Assembly (NCBI GenBank): GCA_903892315.1
Contig: CAITHY010000164.1
Coordinates: forward strand, 1 to 25,409
DNA length: 25,409 nucleotides
Direction: 5' to 3'
Source of the DNA: an uncultured beta proteobacterium
Lineage (GTDB): Bacteria; Pseudomonadota; Gammaproteobacteria; Burkholderiales; Burkholderiaceae
In this document: in pieces, positions 9,249 to 18,478 of the stretch
Numbering within the stretch: the stretch's first letter is position 1
How the letters are laid out: every line of letters starts with the position of its first letter
The notes under the pieces: model-generated
Database searches by the model: none
Told to the model about the DNA's origin: nothing
The model's input: the letters and a program-made list of their open reading frames with translations, nothing else
Program-made: the position numbers and the translations under genes

Positions 9249-9326
9249 AAACTGCTAATTGGGGATAAATTGCGCCTTTGGCCATTAGGCTGGGGGAGCA
9301 ATTCACCTTCTAACCCCTATTCGGCC

Positions 9327-9344
9327 GTAAATCCAAGGGTTTAC
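9327..9344. promoter_or_regulatory. Imperfect palindrome upstream of carA, possible operator
   Basis: GTAAATCCAAGGGTTTAC is an 18-bp inverted repeat (one G·T mismatch, tiny centre) that covers the place where a -35 box would lie for the extended -10 at 9354. Its position suggests a repressor or activator site controlling carAB. I do not recognise it as an ArgR, PurR or other known operator. Confidence 0.35.
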
Positions 9345-9353
9345 GAGCAAAAA

Positions 9354-9362
9354 TGTTATGAT
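9354..9362 (+). promoter_or_regulatory. Extended -10 promoter for carAB
   Basis: TGTTATGAT fits the TGn-TATAAT extended -10 pattern with one mismatch in the hexamer. No good -35 hexamer lies 16-18 bp upstream, which extended -10 promoters can tolerate. It would start transcription near 9369, leaving a leader of about 115 nt before carA. Confidence 0.45.
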
Positions 9363-9418
9363 TACAGGGTTCGAAACTTAATAAATACCCTAGCGCTTAA
9401 AGACACTCACCACCCGCA

Positions 9419-9452
9419 AAAACATCCCCGGGCTAGTCTTTTTGGGGGTTTT
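9419..9452 (+). promoter_or_regulatory. Hairpin in the carA leader
   Basis: AAAACATCCCC (9419-9429) can pair with GGGGGTTTT (9444-9452) with a 2-nt bulge. A competing pairing exists between AAAGAC (9399-9404) and GTCTTT (9436-9441). The two stems interleave, so they are either alternative folds or a pseudoknot. This is compatible with attenuation but unproven. The remaining leader (9249-9326 and 9453-9475) shows no gene I can support. Confidence 0.3.
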
Positions 9453-9484
9453 GAGCGTCGGATGGAGCAGGGACTGGAGATGGT

Positions 9485-10678
9485 TTGTCACCCTTGCTTC
9501 CTTCTTTTCCCCCAGCCGTGTTGGCCTTAGCCGACGGCACCATATTTCCCGGTTTTAGCATTGGCGCCCCTGGCGAAACTACTGGCGAAGTCGTTTTTAA
9601 TACTGCACTGACTGGATATCAAGAGATCATTACTGATCCTAGCTACTCTCGTCAAATTGTTACCTTGACCTATCCGCATATCGGCAATGTCGGCGTAAAT
9701 GCGCAAGATGCAGAATCAGATCAGATTCATGCTGCTGGACTGGTTATTAAAGACTTACCAAAGCGCGTCTCCAACTTCCGCTCAGAAGGTTCTTTAGATG
9801 ACTACCTCAGCAAAGCAGGTGTTTTGGGCATTGCTGGCATCGATACCCGTAAGCTGACTAGAATTTTGCGTGATAAGGGTGCCCAATCAGGTGCCATTGT
9901 TGCTGGCAAACTAGGTGATAGTTATGAGGCCTTAGGCGCGAAGGCGCTTGAGCTTGCTAAAGCTTTTCCTGGTATGTCAGGCTTAGATCTTGCAAAAGTC
10001 GTTACTACCAAAAAGGCCTATGAGTGGCGCGAAGCTGAATGGGATCTTCATGGTCCAAACGGCAAGCCGGCTTACAGAACATTAGATACCAGCAAGCCAG
10101 TGAAAAAAGTAGTGGCTTATGACTTCGGCGTGAAACGTAATATCCTGCGTATGCTAACTGAACGTGGCTGTCAATTGACGGTAGTGCCGGCACAAACTAG
10201 TGCAGCAGAAGTTCTAGCGATGAATCCTGATGGCGTGTTCTTCTCAAACGGCCCGGGCGATCCTGGCCCATGTGATTACGCTATCGCTGCCGCTAAAGAA
10301 ATTATTGAAAAAGGGGTGCCAACCTTTGGCATCTGTTTAGGTCATCAAATTATGGGTCTCGCAGCAGGTGCAAAGACATTAAAGATGAAGTTTGGCCACC
10401 ATGGCGCCAATCATCCTGTAAAAGATTTGGATACAGGTCGCGTTGCCATCACTTCTCAGAACCATGGATTTGCTGTTGATGCCAATACATTGCCAAGCAA
10501 TATTCGTGTGACTCATGTGTCTTTATTTGATGGCTCCTTGCAGGGTTTGGCATGGAATGACAAGCCAGCACTGTGCTTCCAAGGGCATCCTGAGGCCTCA
10601 CCAGGTCCTCATGATATTGCTTATTTATTTGATCGTTTTGTGGAGCTAATGAATGCTGCCAAGAAGGAGGGCAAATAA
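9485..10678 (+). CDS. carA: Carbamoyl-phosphate synthase small (glutaminase) subunit
   Basis: Hydrolyses glutamine and passes ammonia to CarB for carbamoyl phosphate, the precursor of arginine and pyrimidines. 397 aa. The N-terminal CPSase small-chain domain ([24 protein letters not shown]) is followed by a class I glutamine amidotransferase domain with the triad Cys284 (FGICLGHQ), His368 and Glu370 ([11 protein letters not shown]). The frame is open only after the TGA at 9452-9454, and the first usable start is TTG 9485, with GGAG at 9476-9479 five nt upstream. A second TTG at 9494 is possible but poorly spaced. There is no in-frame ATG near the conserved N-terminus, so a non-ATG start is required. 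The TAA overlaps the carB ATG (TAATG), which should keep the two subunits in step. Confidence 0.97.
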   Translation: MSPLLPSFPPAVLALADGTIFPGFSIGAPGETTGEVVFNTALTGYQEIITDPSYSRQIVTLTYPHIGNVGVNAQDAESDQIHAAGLVIKDLPKRVSNFRSEGSLDDYLSKAGVLGIAGIDTRKLTRILRDKGAQSGAIVAGKLGDSYEALGAKALELAKAFPGMSGLDLAKVVTTKKAYEWREAEWDLHGPNGKPAYRTLDTSKPVKKVVAYDFGVKRNILRMLTERGCQLTVVPAQTSAAEVLAMNPDGVFFSNGPGDPGPCDYAIAAAKEIIEKGVPTFGICLGHQIMGLAAGAKTLKMKFGHHGANHPVKDLDTGRVAITSQNHGFAVDANTLPSNIRVTHVSLFDGSLQGLAWNDKPALCFQGHPEASPGPHDIAYLFDRFVELMNAAKKEGK

Positions 10679-13600
10679 TGCCTAAGCGTAGCGACATTAA
10701 GAGCATCCTGATTATTGGTGCTGGTCCAATTGTCATTGGCCAGGCCTGTGAGTTTGATTATTCTGGAGCGCAAGCTTGCAAAGCCTTGCGTGATGAAGGC
10801 TACAAAGTTATTTTGGTCAACAGTAATCCTGCAACCATCATGACCGACCCAGAGATGGCCGATGTAACGTATATCGAGCCAATTACTTGGGAGGTAGTTG
10901 AACGCATCATTGCTACTGAAAAGCCGGATGCTATTTTGCCAACCATGGGTGGACAAACTGCGCTGAACTGCGCATTAGATCTGCACCGTCATGGCGTTCT
11001 CGAGAAATACGGCTGCGAGCTCATTGGTGCCTCACCAGAAGCCATTGATAAGGCCGAAGATCGTCAGAAATTTAAAGAGGCGATGACCAAAATTGGTTTG
11101 GGTTCTGCAAAGTCTGGCATTGCGCACTCCATGGATGAGGCGCATGAGGTGCAGCAGCAAATTCAGAAGGAAACTGGCAGCCTAGGCTTCCCGGTAGTGA
11201 TTCGTCCCTCATTCACCATGGGCGGATCAGGCGGCGGTATTGCTTATAACCGTGAAGAGTTTGAAGAAATTTGTAAACGTGGTCTCGATTTATCGCCAAC
11301 ACGCGAGCTCTTAATTGAAGAGTCTCTCTTGGGTTGGAAAGAATTCGAGATGGAAGTAGTGCGCGATCGCAATGACAACTGCATCATTGTTTGCTCGATT
11401 GAGAATTTAGATCCAATGGGTGTTCATACTGGTGACTCTATTACCGTAGCACCTGCTCAAACTTTGACGGATAAAGAGTATCAAATCATGCGTAATGCAT
11501 CGATTGCCGTTCTGAGGGAAATTGGTGTTGATACCGGTGGATCTAACGTTCAATTCTCGATTAATCCAATGGATGGTCGCATGATCGTCATTGAGATGAA
11601 TCCACGGGTTTCACGTTCTTCAGCCTTAGCTTCAAAGGCCACGGGTTTCCCTATCGCGAAGATTGCGGCTAAATTGGCGGTTGGTTACACCTTAGATGAA
11701 CTTAAGAACGACATCACCGGCGGCGCAACCCCTGCATCATTTGAACCTTCAATCGATTACGTCGTTACCAAGATTCCTCGCTTTGCATTTGAGAAATTCC
11801 CACAGGCAGATTCCCGCTTAACGACACAGATGAAGTCAGTTGGCGAAGTCATGGCCATTGGCCGCACTTTCCAAGAGTCTTTCCAGAAAGCCCTACGAGG
11901 GTTAGAGGTTGGTGTAGATGGTTTGGATGAAGTATCCACAGATCTTGATGACATCATCAATGAAATCAATGAGCCAGGCCCTGATCGTATTTGGTATTTG
12001 GCAGACGCATTCCGCATGGGTATGGGTCTTGATGAGATTTACTCTGAAACGAAGGTTGACCCTTGGTTCCTGGAGCAAATTGAAGAGCTCATCACCATTG
12101 AAACTGAGCTGAAACAGCGCAAGATCGACAGTCTTACAGCCCCAGAGTTACGCTTTGTAAAGCAAAAGGGCTTCTCCGATCGTCGGTTAGCAAAGTTATT
12201 AAAAGTTGATGCTGCATCCGTTCGTGCGGCGCGCCATCGTTTAAAAGTGGTGCCAGTCTATAAGCGTGTTGATACCTGTGCGGCTGAATTCTCAACTAAT
12301 ACTGCTTACCTGTATTCAACCTACGAAGCAGAGCATGGCGAATGTGAGTCACAGCCGACCAATAATGAAAAGATTATGGTCTTGGGCGGTGGTCCAAACC
12401 GTATTGGTCAAGGTATTGAGTTTGACTATTGCTGCGTGCATGCTGCCTTAGCAATGCGTGATGATGGCTACGAAACTATCATGGTGAACTGCAACCCCGA
12501 AACTGTCTCGACTGACTACGACACATCAGATCGCTTGTACTTTGAGCCACTGACTCTGGAAGATGTATTGGAGATTGTTGCCAAAGAGAAGCCTAAAGGC
12601 GTCATCGTTCAATACGGCGGTCAAACACCTTTAAAGCTTGCCTTAGATCTTGAGCGCAATGGTGTGCCAATCATCGGCACCTCTCCAGACATGATTGATG
12701 CAGCAGAAGATCGCGAGCGCTTCCAAAAGTTGCTTCAAGATCTCGGTTTGCGTCAGCCGCCTAATCGGACGGCACGTACCGAAGAAGAGGCTCTTAAGCT
12801 TGCCGAAGAAATTGGTTACCCATTGGTAGTTCGTCCTTCCTATGTTTTGGGTGGTCGTGCAATGGAAATTGTTCATGATGGTCGCGATCTTGAGCGTTAT
12901 ATGCGTGAGGCCGTGAAGGTGTCCCATGATTCTCCGGTCCTGCTTGACCGCTTCTTAAATGATGCTATCGAGTGCGACGTGGACTGCATTAGCGATGGCG
13001 CAGCCGTATTTATTGGCGGCGTCATGGAGCATATCGAACAAGCCGGTGTTCACTCTGGCGACTCAGCCTGCTCATTGCCTCCATACTCATTATCTGATGC
13101 GACAGTAGCTGAGATTAAACGTCAAACTGCAGCGATGGCCAAAGGTCTGAATGTGGTTGGTTTGATGAACGTCCAGTTTGCGATTCAAAATGTCGATGGC
13201 AAAGATGTGATCTATGTACTTGAGGTTAATCCACGAGCATCTCGGACTGTGCCTTTCGTATCTAAGGCTACTGGCTTGCAACTTGCAAAGATCGCTGCTC
13301 GTTGTATGGTTGGTCAGACTCTAGAGCAGCAGGGCATTCAGAATGAAGTGAAGCCGCCATACTTCTCAGTGAAAGAAGCAGTATTCCCATTCAATAAGTT
13401 CCCAGGTATTGATCCAATTCTCGGGCCAGAAATGCGTTCAACCGGCGAAGTGATGGGTGTTGGCAAGACTTTTGGTGAGGCCTTGTTTAAATCTCAGCTC
13501 GGCGCTGGCATCAAGTTGCCTAAGAGTGGAACGGTTCTATTGACTGTCAAAGATAGTGACAAGCCAAAGGCGATTGAAGTTGCTAAGCTATTGCATCAAC

Positions 13601-13941
13601 TGGGTTTCCCGATGGTTGCCACCAAAGGTACTGCTGCAGCAATTGAGGCGGCAGGCTTACCAGTTAAGGTGGTGAATAAGGTGAAGGACGGGCGTCCACA
13701 TATTGTCGATTTCATTAAGAATGGCGAGATTTCACTGGTATTTACTACTGTTGATGAAACCCGGACTGCGATCGCCGACTCTAGATCGATTAGAACAAGC
13801 GCTCAAGCTAATGGCGTAACGTATTACACGACCATTAGTGCCGCACGAGCAGTAATGGATGGTTTATTAGCCTCTGAAAATGGCCGACTCGACTCGCTTG
13901 AGGTTTATTCCTTACAAAACTTACATCGGGCGCTCATTTAA
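10678..13941 (+). CDS. carB: Carbamoyl-phosphate synthase large subunit
   Basis: ATP-dependent synthetase half of the CarAB complex; makes carbamoyl phosphate from bicarbonate, ammonia from CarA and two ATP. 1087 aa, the normal length. Two homologous halves are clear: the first begins [23 protein letters not shown] (carboxyphosphate half), the second [22 protein letters not shown] near residue 563 (carbamate half). Each has an ATP-grasp region ([41 protein letters not shown]). The last ~140 residues ([19 protein letters not shown] onward) are the MGS-like allosteric domain that binds UMP or ornithine in studied enzymes. Between the halves lies the oligomerisation region ([13 protein letters not shown]). 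No frameshift or missing motif was noticed. Confidence 0.98.
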   Translation: MPKRSDIKSILIIGAGPIVIGQACEFDYSGAQACKALRDEGYKVILVNSNPATIMTDPEMADVTYIEPITWEVVERIIATEKPDAILPTMGGQTALNCALDLHRHGVLEKYGCELIGASPEAIDKAEDRQKFKEAMTKIGLGSAKSGIAHSMDEAHEVQQQIQKETGSLGFPVVIRPSFTMGGSGGGIAYNREEFEEICKRGLDLSPTRELLIEESLLGWKEFEMEVVRDRNDNCIIVCSIENLDPMGVHTGDSITVAPAQTLTDKEYQIMRNASIAVLREIGVDTGGSNVQFSINPMDGRMIVIEMNPRVSRSSALASKATGFPIAKIAAKLAVGYTLDELKNDITGGATPASFEPSIDYVVTKIPRFAFEKFPQADSRLTTQMKSVGEVMAIGRTFQESFQKALRGLEVGVDGLDEVSTDLDDIINEINEPGPDRIWYLADAFRMGMGLDEIYSETKVDPWFLEQIEELITIETELKQRKIDSLTAPELRFVKQKGFSDRRLAKLLKVDAASVRAARHRLKVVPVYKRVDTCAAEFSTNTAYLYSTYEAEHGECESQPTNNEKIMVLGGGPNRIGQGIEFDYCCVHAALAMRDDGYETIMVNCNPETVSTDYDTSDRLYFEPLTLEDVLEIVAKEKPKGVIVQYGGQTPLKLALDLERNGVPIIGTSPDMIDAAEDRERFQKLLQDLGLRQPPNRTARTEEEALKLAEEIGYPLVVRPSYVLGGRAMEIVHDGRDLERYMREAVKVSHDSPVLLDRFLNDAIECDVDCISDGAAVFIGGVMEHIEQAGVHSGDSACSLPPYSLSDATVAEIKRQTAAMAKGLNVVGLMNVQFAIQNVDGKDVIYVLEVNPRASRTVPFVSKATGLQLAKIAARCMVGQTLEQQGIQNEVKPPYFSVKEAVFPFNKFPGIDPILGPEMRSTGEVMGVGKTFGEALFKSQLGAGIKLPKSGTVLLTVKDSDKPKAIEVAKLLHQLGFPMVATKGTAAAIEAAGLPVKVVNKVKDGRPHIVDFIKNGEISLVFTTVDETRTAIADSRSIRTSAQANGVTYYTTISAARAVMDGLLASENGRLDSLEVYSLQNLHRALI

Positions 13942-13999
13942 TCTAAAATTGACTTTTATAAGTGCGATTTTGCGCAAGAATTTAAGTTAGGTTAGTTTT

Positions 14000-14476
14000 A
14001 TGAGCACAATTCCCATCACCAAGCGCGGTGCAGAACTTCTCAAGGGGGAGCTGCACCGTCTTAAACACGTTGAACGTCCTGCTGTTATCAATGCTATCTC
14101 CGAAGCGCGCGCCCAAGGCGATCTCTCTGAGAATGCTGAATACGATGCTGCTAAAGAAAAGCAAGGTTTCATTGAAGGCCGTATTCAAGAGTTAGAGGGT
14201 AAGTTATCGGCAGCTCAAATTATTGATCCCGCCACCCTAGATGTTGCTGGACGGATAGTGTTTGGCGCTACTGTTGATTTAGAAGACTTAGAAGATGGCA
14301 CCAAGCTCACCTATCAGATCGTTGGGGATGATGAAGCAGATATCGCTGTCCAAAAAATCTCGATCAGCTCTCCAATTGCGCGCGCATTAATCGGCAAAGA
14401 AGAGGGTGATGTTGTAGCAGTTCAAGCACCTGGTGGTAATCGTGAAGTTGAAATCTTGGCTGTGCGTTACGTCTAA
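14000..14476 (+). CDS. greA: Transcription elongation factor GreA
   Basis: Rescues backtracked RNA polymerase by stimulating cleavage of the RNA 3' end through the secondary channel. 158 aa, standard length. The N-terminal coiled-coil carries [20 protein letters not shown] and [15 protein letters not shown], where the Asp and Glu at the coil tip that act on the polymerase active site are present. The C-terminal FKBP-like domain ends in [20 protein letters not shown]. The ATG at 14000 lies 58 bp after carB, so co-transcription with carAB is plausible. Its Shine-Dalgarno is weak (TTAGGTTAG). The stop overlaps the next gene's ATG as TAATG. Confidence 0.97.
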   Translation: MSTIPITKRGAELLKGELHRLKHVERPAVINAISEARAQGDLSENAEYDAAKEKQGFIEGRIQELEGKLSAAQIIDPATLDVAGRIVFGATVDLEDLEDGTKLTYQIVGDDEADIAVQKISISSPIARALIGKEEGDVVAVQAPGGNREVEILAVRYV

Positions 14477-14949
14477 TGCATCGCATTTGTACCCAGAGAA
14501 TTTTTAGCCTGGTTTCAGGCCTCTGGGTGGGCAGTTTCATTACCGTTGGATTTTTAGTTGTTCCGGTATTGTTCTCTAGCCTGGGAGACAGGCAAGTTGC
14601 CGGCATGGTTGCAGCAAATCTCTTCAAAACCACAGCTTATATGGGTGTCGCCTTAAGTGCCTTTTTAATGCTGATGTCAAATTATCTGGTGGAACAGGGT
14701 GGAGACCATTACCGCACCACTCGCTGGGTTTTATTGGGAATGCTCGCATGTACAGTTTGCGCAGCATTCGTCATTATTCCATGGATGAACACACTGAGGG
14801 ATCAGGCTCTCTATTTGGGCCTGTCAGTTCGCGAGTCTACTAATGCCGCATTATTTGCTCGTCTGCATGGCGTCTCCAGCGCGCTGTTTATGATTCAAGC
14901 GGTGCTCGGTCTTGCCTTAGTTTGGCGGGCAACAAAAAACGCCGACTAG
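14476..14949 (+). CDS. DUF4149-family four-helix membrane protein
   Basis: Uncharacterised inner-membrane protein of 157 aa. Four hydrophobic segments are seen at about 9-31, 49-70, 82-103 and 132-150. The pattern of a conserved first helix (GLWVGSFITVGFLVVPVLFS), a Gly/Ala-rich second helix (NLFKTTAYMGVALSAF) and a HGVSSALFMIQAVLGLALVW final helix resembles DUF4149 (TMEM205-like) proteins often found next to greA in betaproteobacteria. It is joined to greA by a TAATG overlap, so its level follows GreA. The stop codon lies in the loop of the downstream terminator. No function is known. Confidence 0.8.
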   Translation: MHRICTQRIFSLVSGLWVGSFITVGFLVVPVLFSSLGDRQVAGMVAANLFKTTAYMGVALSAFLMLMSNYLVEQGGDHYRTTRWVLLGMLACTVCAAFVIIPWMNTLRDQALYLGLSVRESTNAALFARLHGVSSALFMIQAVLGLALVWRATKNAD

Positions 14950-14960
14950 CGGCGTTTCTC
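14934..14960. terminator. Bidirectional intrinsic terminator between DUF4149 gene and yhbY
   Basis: AAACGCCG (14937-14944) pairs perfectly with CGGCGTTT (14950-14957) around a 5-nt loop that contains the DUF4149 stop codon. On the minus strand the stem is followed by six U (14939-14934), so it is strongest for yhbY. On the plus strand the tail TTTCTCTATTT is weaker. One element thus serves two convergent genes only 28 bp apart. Confidence 0.85.
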
Positions 14961-14977
14961 TATTTCACTTACTCTGA

Positions 14978-15604
14978 TTACGAGCCAAGCGATTTTTTCT
15001 TGGTACTACTCATTCTCACTTTACGCTTCTTAATTGGTGCCGGTGCAGCAACGGCTTTTCTGTAACCAGGAGATGACCAGCCAATTTTGGATTCTGCCGC
15101 TTCTGAGCGCAATGCCCGTTTCTTAGGCGTTGCCGATTTCACTGCGGCTGCACGTGCAAAGGGTGCCGCATTTGAAGCAGAGCGACGATCCGATCTTTCG
15201 GAAGTGCTGGTACGAATACCAGCTTTTGCGGGAGCACGATTTGGCTGGCGCTTTGTACGTGGGGCCTGCAAAGATTTTTTGGTTTGCTTGCTTGATCGAC
15301 CCAGATTACTAAAAGCCTCATCAACCATATCCTTTGGTTTCCACAGTACGAGCAACTTGCCAATATGTTGAACTGGAGCAGCACCTAGTTTGTCGCAAAG
15401 CTCTTCATAGATAGCGATACGTGCTTCACGTTCATCACCAAAAACACGGATCTTAATTAGACCGTGATGATTGATGGCCAATTTAGCTTCTTTGATGACG
15501 GCAGGCGTTAAGCCGTCGCCACCAATCATGACAACAGGACTTAAGTCGTGAGCATCAGCTTTGAGGGATTTGCGTTGTGCAGGGGTAATGGTGAGTGCGG
15601 TCAT
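14978..15604 (-). CDS. yhbY: YhbY/CRS1-family ribosome-assembly RNA-binding protein with long basic tail
   Basis: Small CRM-domain RNA-binding protein associated in E. coli with pre-50S particles. Residues 1-97 are the CRM domain: LTPAQRKSLKADAHDLSPVV-type start, the GGDGLTPAVIKEA loop (28-40), HHGLIKIRVFGDERE and HIGKLLVLWKP (80-90). E. coli YhbY stops about there. Here a further ~110 residues rich in Lys, Arg, Ser, Ala and Pro (such as KRQPNRAPAKAG and KKRALRSEAAESK) follow, likely disordered and able to bind RNA. It is divergent from rlmE across 126 bp, the same arrangement as in E. coli. The ATG is at 15604, with a poor Shine-Dalgarno. Confidence 0.9.
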   Translation of the reverse strand: MTALTITPAQRKSLKADAHDLSPVVMIGGDGLTPAVIKEAKLAINHHGLIKIRVFGDEREARIAIYEELCDKLGAAPVQHIGKLLVLWKPKDMVDEAFSNLGRSSKQTKKSLQAPRTKRQPNRAPAKAGIRTSTSERSDRRSASNAAPFARAAAVKSATPKKRALRSEAAESKIGWSSPGYRKAVAAPAPIKKRKVRMSSTKKKSLGS

Positions 15605-15730
15605 GGGGTCGATGATAGAGCATTGAGGATCAAAATTGCCCTTTTAGCTTGAATTTGCCTGCATTTTGCTCGATTCCTTTTGCTTTAGAGAGCAGAAACT
15701 AGGAAAATAGAGAGCGAAAGTGGGTAAGTT

Positions 15731-16405
15731 GTGGCAAAGAATAAATTTAATAAAAGTTGGTTGCAGGATCATTTAACTGATCCCTATGTGAAGATGGCTC
15801 AGAAAGAGGGTTATCGCGCTAGAGCGGTTTATAAGCTCAGTGAAATTGACGAGCAAGATCATCTCATCAAAGCGGGCATGACTATTGTGGACTTAGGGAG
15901 CGCTCCTGGGAGCTGGTCTCAGTACGTTCGCAACCGTCTTACTGAGCTTGGTAAAAGCAATCCCAAAATTGAGTCTGGCAAACCCGATGGTCAGATTATC
16001 GCCATTGATATTTTGCCTATGGAAGATATTGCTGATGTGAGCTTTATCCAGGGTGACTTTAGGGAGGATGAGGGGCTTGCTGCTTTAGAGGCGCTTTTAC
16101 CTAAGAGTGCCGAAGGCAAGGTAGATTTGGTTCTATCGGATATGGCACCAAACCTTTCCGGAGTTGGTGTGGCTGATGCTGCCAGAATGGCTTTCTTAGC
16201 TGAGATAGCCCTAGACTTTGCTAAGGCCCATCTAAAACCTGAAGGCGCACTGTTGATTAAGTGTTTTAACGGTAGTGGTTACAGCCAAATTGTGGAATCC
16301 TTTAAAAAGGTCTTCAAAACGGTTGCCTCCCGTAAACCTAAAGCATCCAGGGCAAAGTCTTCGGAGATCTTCTTATTGGGAAGAAACCTAAAGTCGTCAA
16401 AATAA
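15731..16405 (+). CDS. rlmE: 23S rRNA (uridine-2552-2'-O)-methyltransferase
   Basis: Methylates the 2'-O of U2552 in the ribosomal A-loop at a late stage of 50S assembly (RlmE/RrmJ/FtsJ). 224 aa. The catalytic tetrad K-D-K-E is intact: Lys35 (AVYKLSEID), Asp137 ([10 protein letters not shown]), Lys177 ([10 protein letters not shown]) and Glu212 ([10 protein letters not shown]). The SAM-binding motif is [14 protein letters not shown]. The start is GTG 15731: an in-frame TAA at 15725 rules out anything upstream and there is no ATG before the conserved [11 protein letters not shown]. The neighbours yhbY and ftsH match the heat-shock-linked rlmE-ftsH unit of E. coli. Confidence 0.96.
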   Translation: MAKNKFNKSWLQDHLTDPYVKMAQKEGYRARAVYKLSEIDEQDHLIKAGMTIVDLGSAPGSWSQYVRNRLTELGKSNPKIESGKPDGQIIAIDILPMEDIADVSFIQGDFREDEGLAALEALLPKSAEGKVDLVLSDMAPNLSGVGVADAARMAFLAEIALDFAKAHLKPEGALLIKCFNGSGYSQIVESFKKVFKTVASRKPKASRAKSSEIFLLGRNLKSSK

Positions 16406-16422
16406 GCACCAAAATACCTAAT

Positions 16423-16448
16423 AACCCCCCAAATTTAAGGGGGTTTAT
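16423..16448 (+). terminator. Possible terminator after rlmE
   Basis: AACCCCC (16423-16429) pairs with GGGGGTT (16439-16445) around a 9-nt loop, 17 bp after the rlmE stop. The following U tract is short (TTTATC), so termination may be partial and ftsH may still receive read-through. Confidence 0.5.
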
Positions 16449-16467
16449 CAAATAAATAAGCCATTAG

Positions 16468-16481
16468 CCCTTGAAAAAGGG
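16468..16481 (+). promoter_or_regulatory. Sigma-32-like -35 element / GAAA hairpin before ftsH
   Basis: CCCTTGAAA (16468-16476) equals the heat-shock sigma-32 -35 core. No CCCCAT-like -10 is found 12-16 bp downstream; the stretch there is AT-rich. The same bases form a CCCTT-GAAA-AAGGG hairpin. The site could be an ftsH promoter element or a structural element; the -10 half is not supported. Confidence 0.3.
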
Positions 16482-16551
16482 TGGTAGTAGAATCAAATAC
16501 TTAGGAAGTAAATCGCTTTAACTCCTGGATCAATCCAGAAAAGGACTCATT

Positions 16552-18429
16552 TTGAACAGCAATATGTTCCAAAAAATCGGCGTGTGGCTCATTGTGGGCT
16601 TGGTGCTTTTCACTGTTTTTAAGCAGTTTGATAAGCCTAAGGACCAAACTCAGGTGACGTATTCCCAATTCATGGATGACGCCAAAGTCGGCAAAATAAA
16701 GCGTGTAGATGTTCAAGGTCGTACATTGCAAGTAACACCTGCTGATGGCAATAAATACTCCATCATCTCTCCAGGGGATATCTGGATGGTAGGTGACCTC
16801 ATGAAATATGGTGTTCAGGTGACGGGTAAAGCTGATGATGAACCAAACATGTTGGTTTCTGCTTTGTACTATCTTGGCCCAACCTTATTGATTATTGGTT
16901 TTTGGTTTTTCATGATGCGCCAAATGCAAGGTGGTGGCAAAGGTGGGGCTTTTTCCTTTGGCAAATCCAAAGCACGTCTCATCGATGAAAACAGCAACAC
17001 AGTCACTTTTGCCGACGTTGCAGGTTGCGATGAAGCAAAAGAAGAAGTCTTTGAGATTGTTGATTTCTTAAAAGATCCACAAAAGTTTCAAAAACTTGGC
17101 GGTCGCATTCCGCATGGTGTTTTGCTCGTGGGACCTCCGGGTACTGGTAAAACCCTTTTAGCCCGTGCCATTGCAGGTGAGGCGAAGGTTCCATTCTTCT
17201 CGATCTCTGGTTCTGACTTTGTGGAGATGTTCGTTGGTGTTGGTGCATCACGTGTGCGTGACATGTTCGAAAACGCCAAGAAAAACTCTCCTTGCATTAT
17301 CTTTATTGATGAGATTGATGCTGTTGGTCGTCACCGTGGTGCCGGCATGGGTGGTGGTAATGATGAGCGTGAGCAAACACTAAACCAAATGCTCGTTGAG
17401 ATGGATGGTTTTGAAAGTAATAGCGGCGTTATTGTTGTTGCTGCCACAAACCGTTCTGATGTATTAGACAAGGCCTTATTACGTCCAGGTCGTTTCGATC
17501 GTCAAGTGCACGTTGGCTTGCCAGACATTCGTGGTCGCGAGCAAATTTTGCAAGTGCATATGCGCAAAGTTCCAATTGATCCTGACGTGAATGCTGCTGT
17601 CTTGGCACGCGGTACTCCCGGTTTCTCAGGAGCGGATTTGGCGAACTTGGTAAATGAGTCTGCATTGTTTGCAGCACGCCGTAATAAGCGTGCAGTGGAT
17701 ATGAAAGACTTTGAGGATGCTAAAGACAAGATCTATATGGGTCCTGAGCGTAAGTCAGCTGTCATGCGTGAAGAGGAGCGTCGCAACACTGCTTATCATG
17801 AGTCAGGTCACGCTGTTGTAGCCAAGGTTTTGCCTAAGGCTGATCCTGTTCATAAGGTGACTATCATGCCGCGGGGCATGGCTTTGGGTGTGACATGGCA
17901 GTTACCGGAATTTGATCGCGTGAACTTGTATAAAGATCGCATGATGGAGGAATTGGCTATCTTGTTTGGTGGTCGTGCCGCTGAAGAGGTGTTTTTGCAT
18001 TCTTCAAGTACTGGCGCATCTAATGACTTTGAGCGCGCTACGAAGATGGCTCGTGATATGGTGACTCGTTACGGCATGAGTGATAGCTTGGGTACCATGG
18101 TTTATGTTGATACTGAATCAGAAAGTATTTTTGGTCGCAACAGTACTAAAACGGTATCTGAGTTAACTCAACAAAAAGTAGACGCAGAAATTCGTACGTT
18201 GATTGATAGTCAATATGCCTTAGCTAGATCAATCTTGGAACAAAATCGAGATAAAGTTGAGGCGATGGTTGCTGCTTTGCTTGAATGGGAAACCATTGAC
18301 GCAGAGCAGATTAATGACATCATGGCAGGTCGCCCACCACGGGCTCCTAAGCCGCCTCCAGCTACTCAATTTGGGAATTCTGCTGGTAGCCCTGGCCCTG
18401 CGACCGGCAGTGCTCCAGCTACCGCTTAA
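16552..18429 (+). CDS. ftsH: ATP-dependent zinc metalloprotease FtsH
   Basis: Membrane-anchored AAA+ protease that degrades membrane proteins and short-lived regulators (in E. coli sigma-32, LpxC and SecY). 625 aa. Order: TM1 at about 7-24, a periplasmic domain, TM2 at about 103-121, the AAA module with Walker A GPPGTGKT (194-201), Walker B IIFIDEID (Asp253-Glu254), second region of homology [25 protein letters not shown], pore motif [15 protein letters not shown], then the protease with HESGH (His416, Glu417, His420) and third zinc ligand Asp492. A Pro/Ala-rich tail closes the protein. The start is TTG 16552, with AAGGA 6 nt upstream; the next ATG, at 16564, is 18 nt from that site. A strong hairpin after the gene lies inside folP. 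Confidence 0.97.
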   Translation: MNSNMFQKIGVWLIVGLVLFTVFKQFDKPKDQTQVTYSQFMDDAKVGKIKRVDVQGRTLQVTPADGNKYSIISPGDIWMVGDLMKYGVQVTGKADDEPNMLVSALYYLGPTLLIIGFWFFMMRQMQGGGKGGAFSFGKSKARLIDENSNTVTFADVAGCDEAKEEVFEIVDFLKDPQKFQKLGGRIPHGVLLVGPPGTGKTLLARAIAGEAKVPFFSISGSDFVEMFVGVGASRVRDMFENAKKNSPCIIFIDEIDAVGRHRGAGMGGGNDEREQTLNQMLVEMDGFESNSGVIVVAATNRSDVLDKALLRPGRFDRQVHVGLPDIRGREQILQVHMRKVPIDPDVNAAVLARGTPGFSGADLANLVNESALFAARRNKRAVDMKDFEDAKDKIYMGPERKSAVMREEERRNTAYHESGHAVVAKVLPKADPVHKVTIMPRGMALGVTWQLPEFDRVNLYKDRMMEELAILFGGRAAEEVFLHSSSTGASNDFERATKMARDMVTRYGMSDSLGTMVYVDTESESIFGRNSTKTVSELTQQKVDAEIRTLIDSQYALARSILEQNRDKVEAMVAALLEWETIDAEQINDIMAGRPPRAPKPPPATQFGNSAGSPGPATGSAPATA

Positions 18430-18449
18430 CGACTTTATTTAGCTGTTGT

Positions 18450-18468
18450 CTTTGATGCATTATCAAAG
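18450..18468 (+). promoter_or_regulatory. Hairpin between ftsH and folP
   Basis: CTTTGAT (18450-18456) and ATCAAAG (18462-18468) form a perfect 7-bp stem with a 5-nt loop, 20 nt after the ftsH stop. It hides the candidate folP ATG at 18455. A second, stronger hairpin follows 12 nt later. Confidence 0.5.
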
Positions 18469-18478
18469 CCTTCAAGTG

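Noticed and set aside
9272..9300. GCCT-AGGC repeat after prpE as its terminator
   Set aside because: It has only a 4-bp stem with a 9-nt loop and no T run.
9270..9530. 86-codon open frame upstream of and overlapping carA
   Set aside because: It has no recognisable motif, overlaps the promoter, leader and carA start, and its sequence looks like untranslated leader.
13942..13999. TTGACT at 13949 as a greA promoter -35
   Set aside because: No -10 hexamer lies 16-18 bp downstream.
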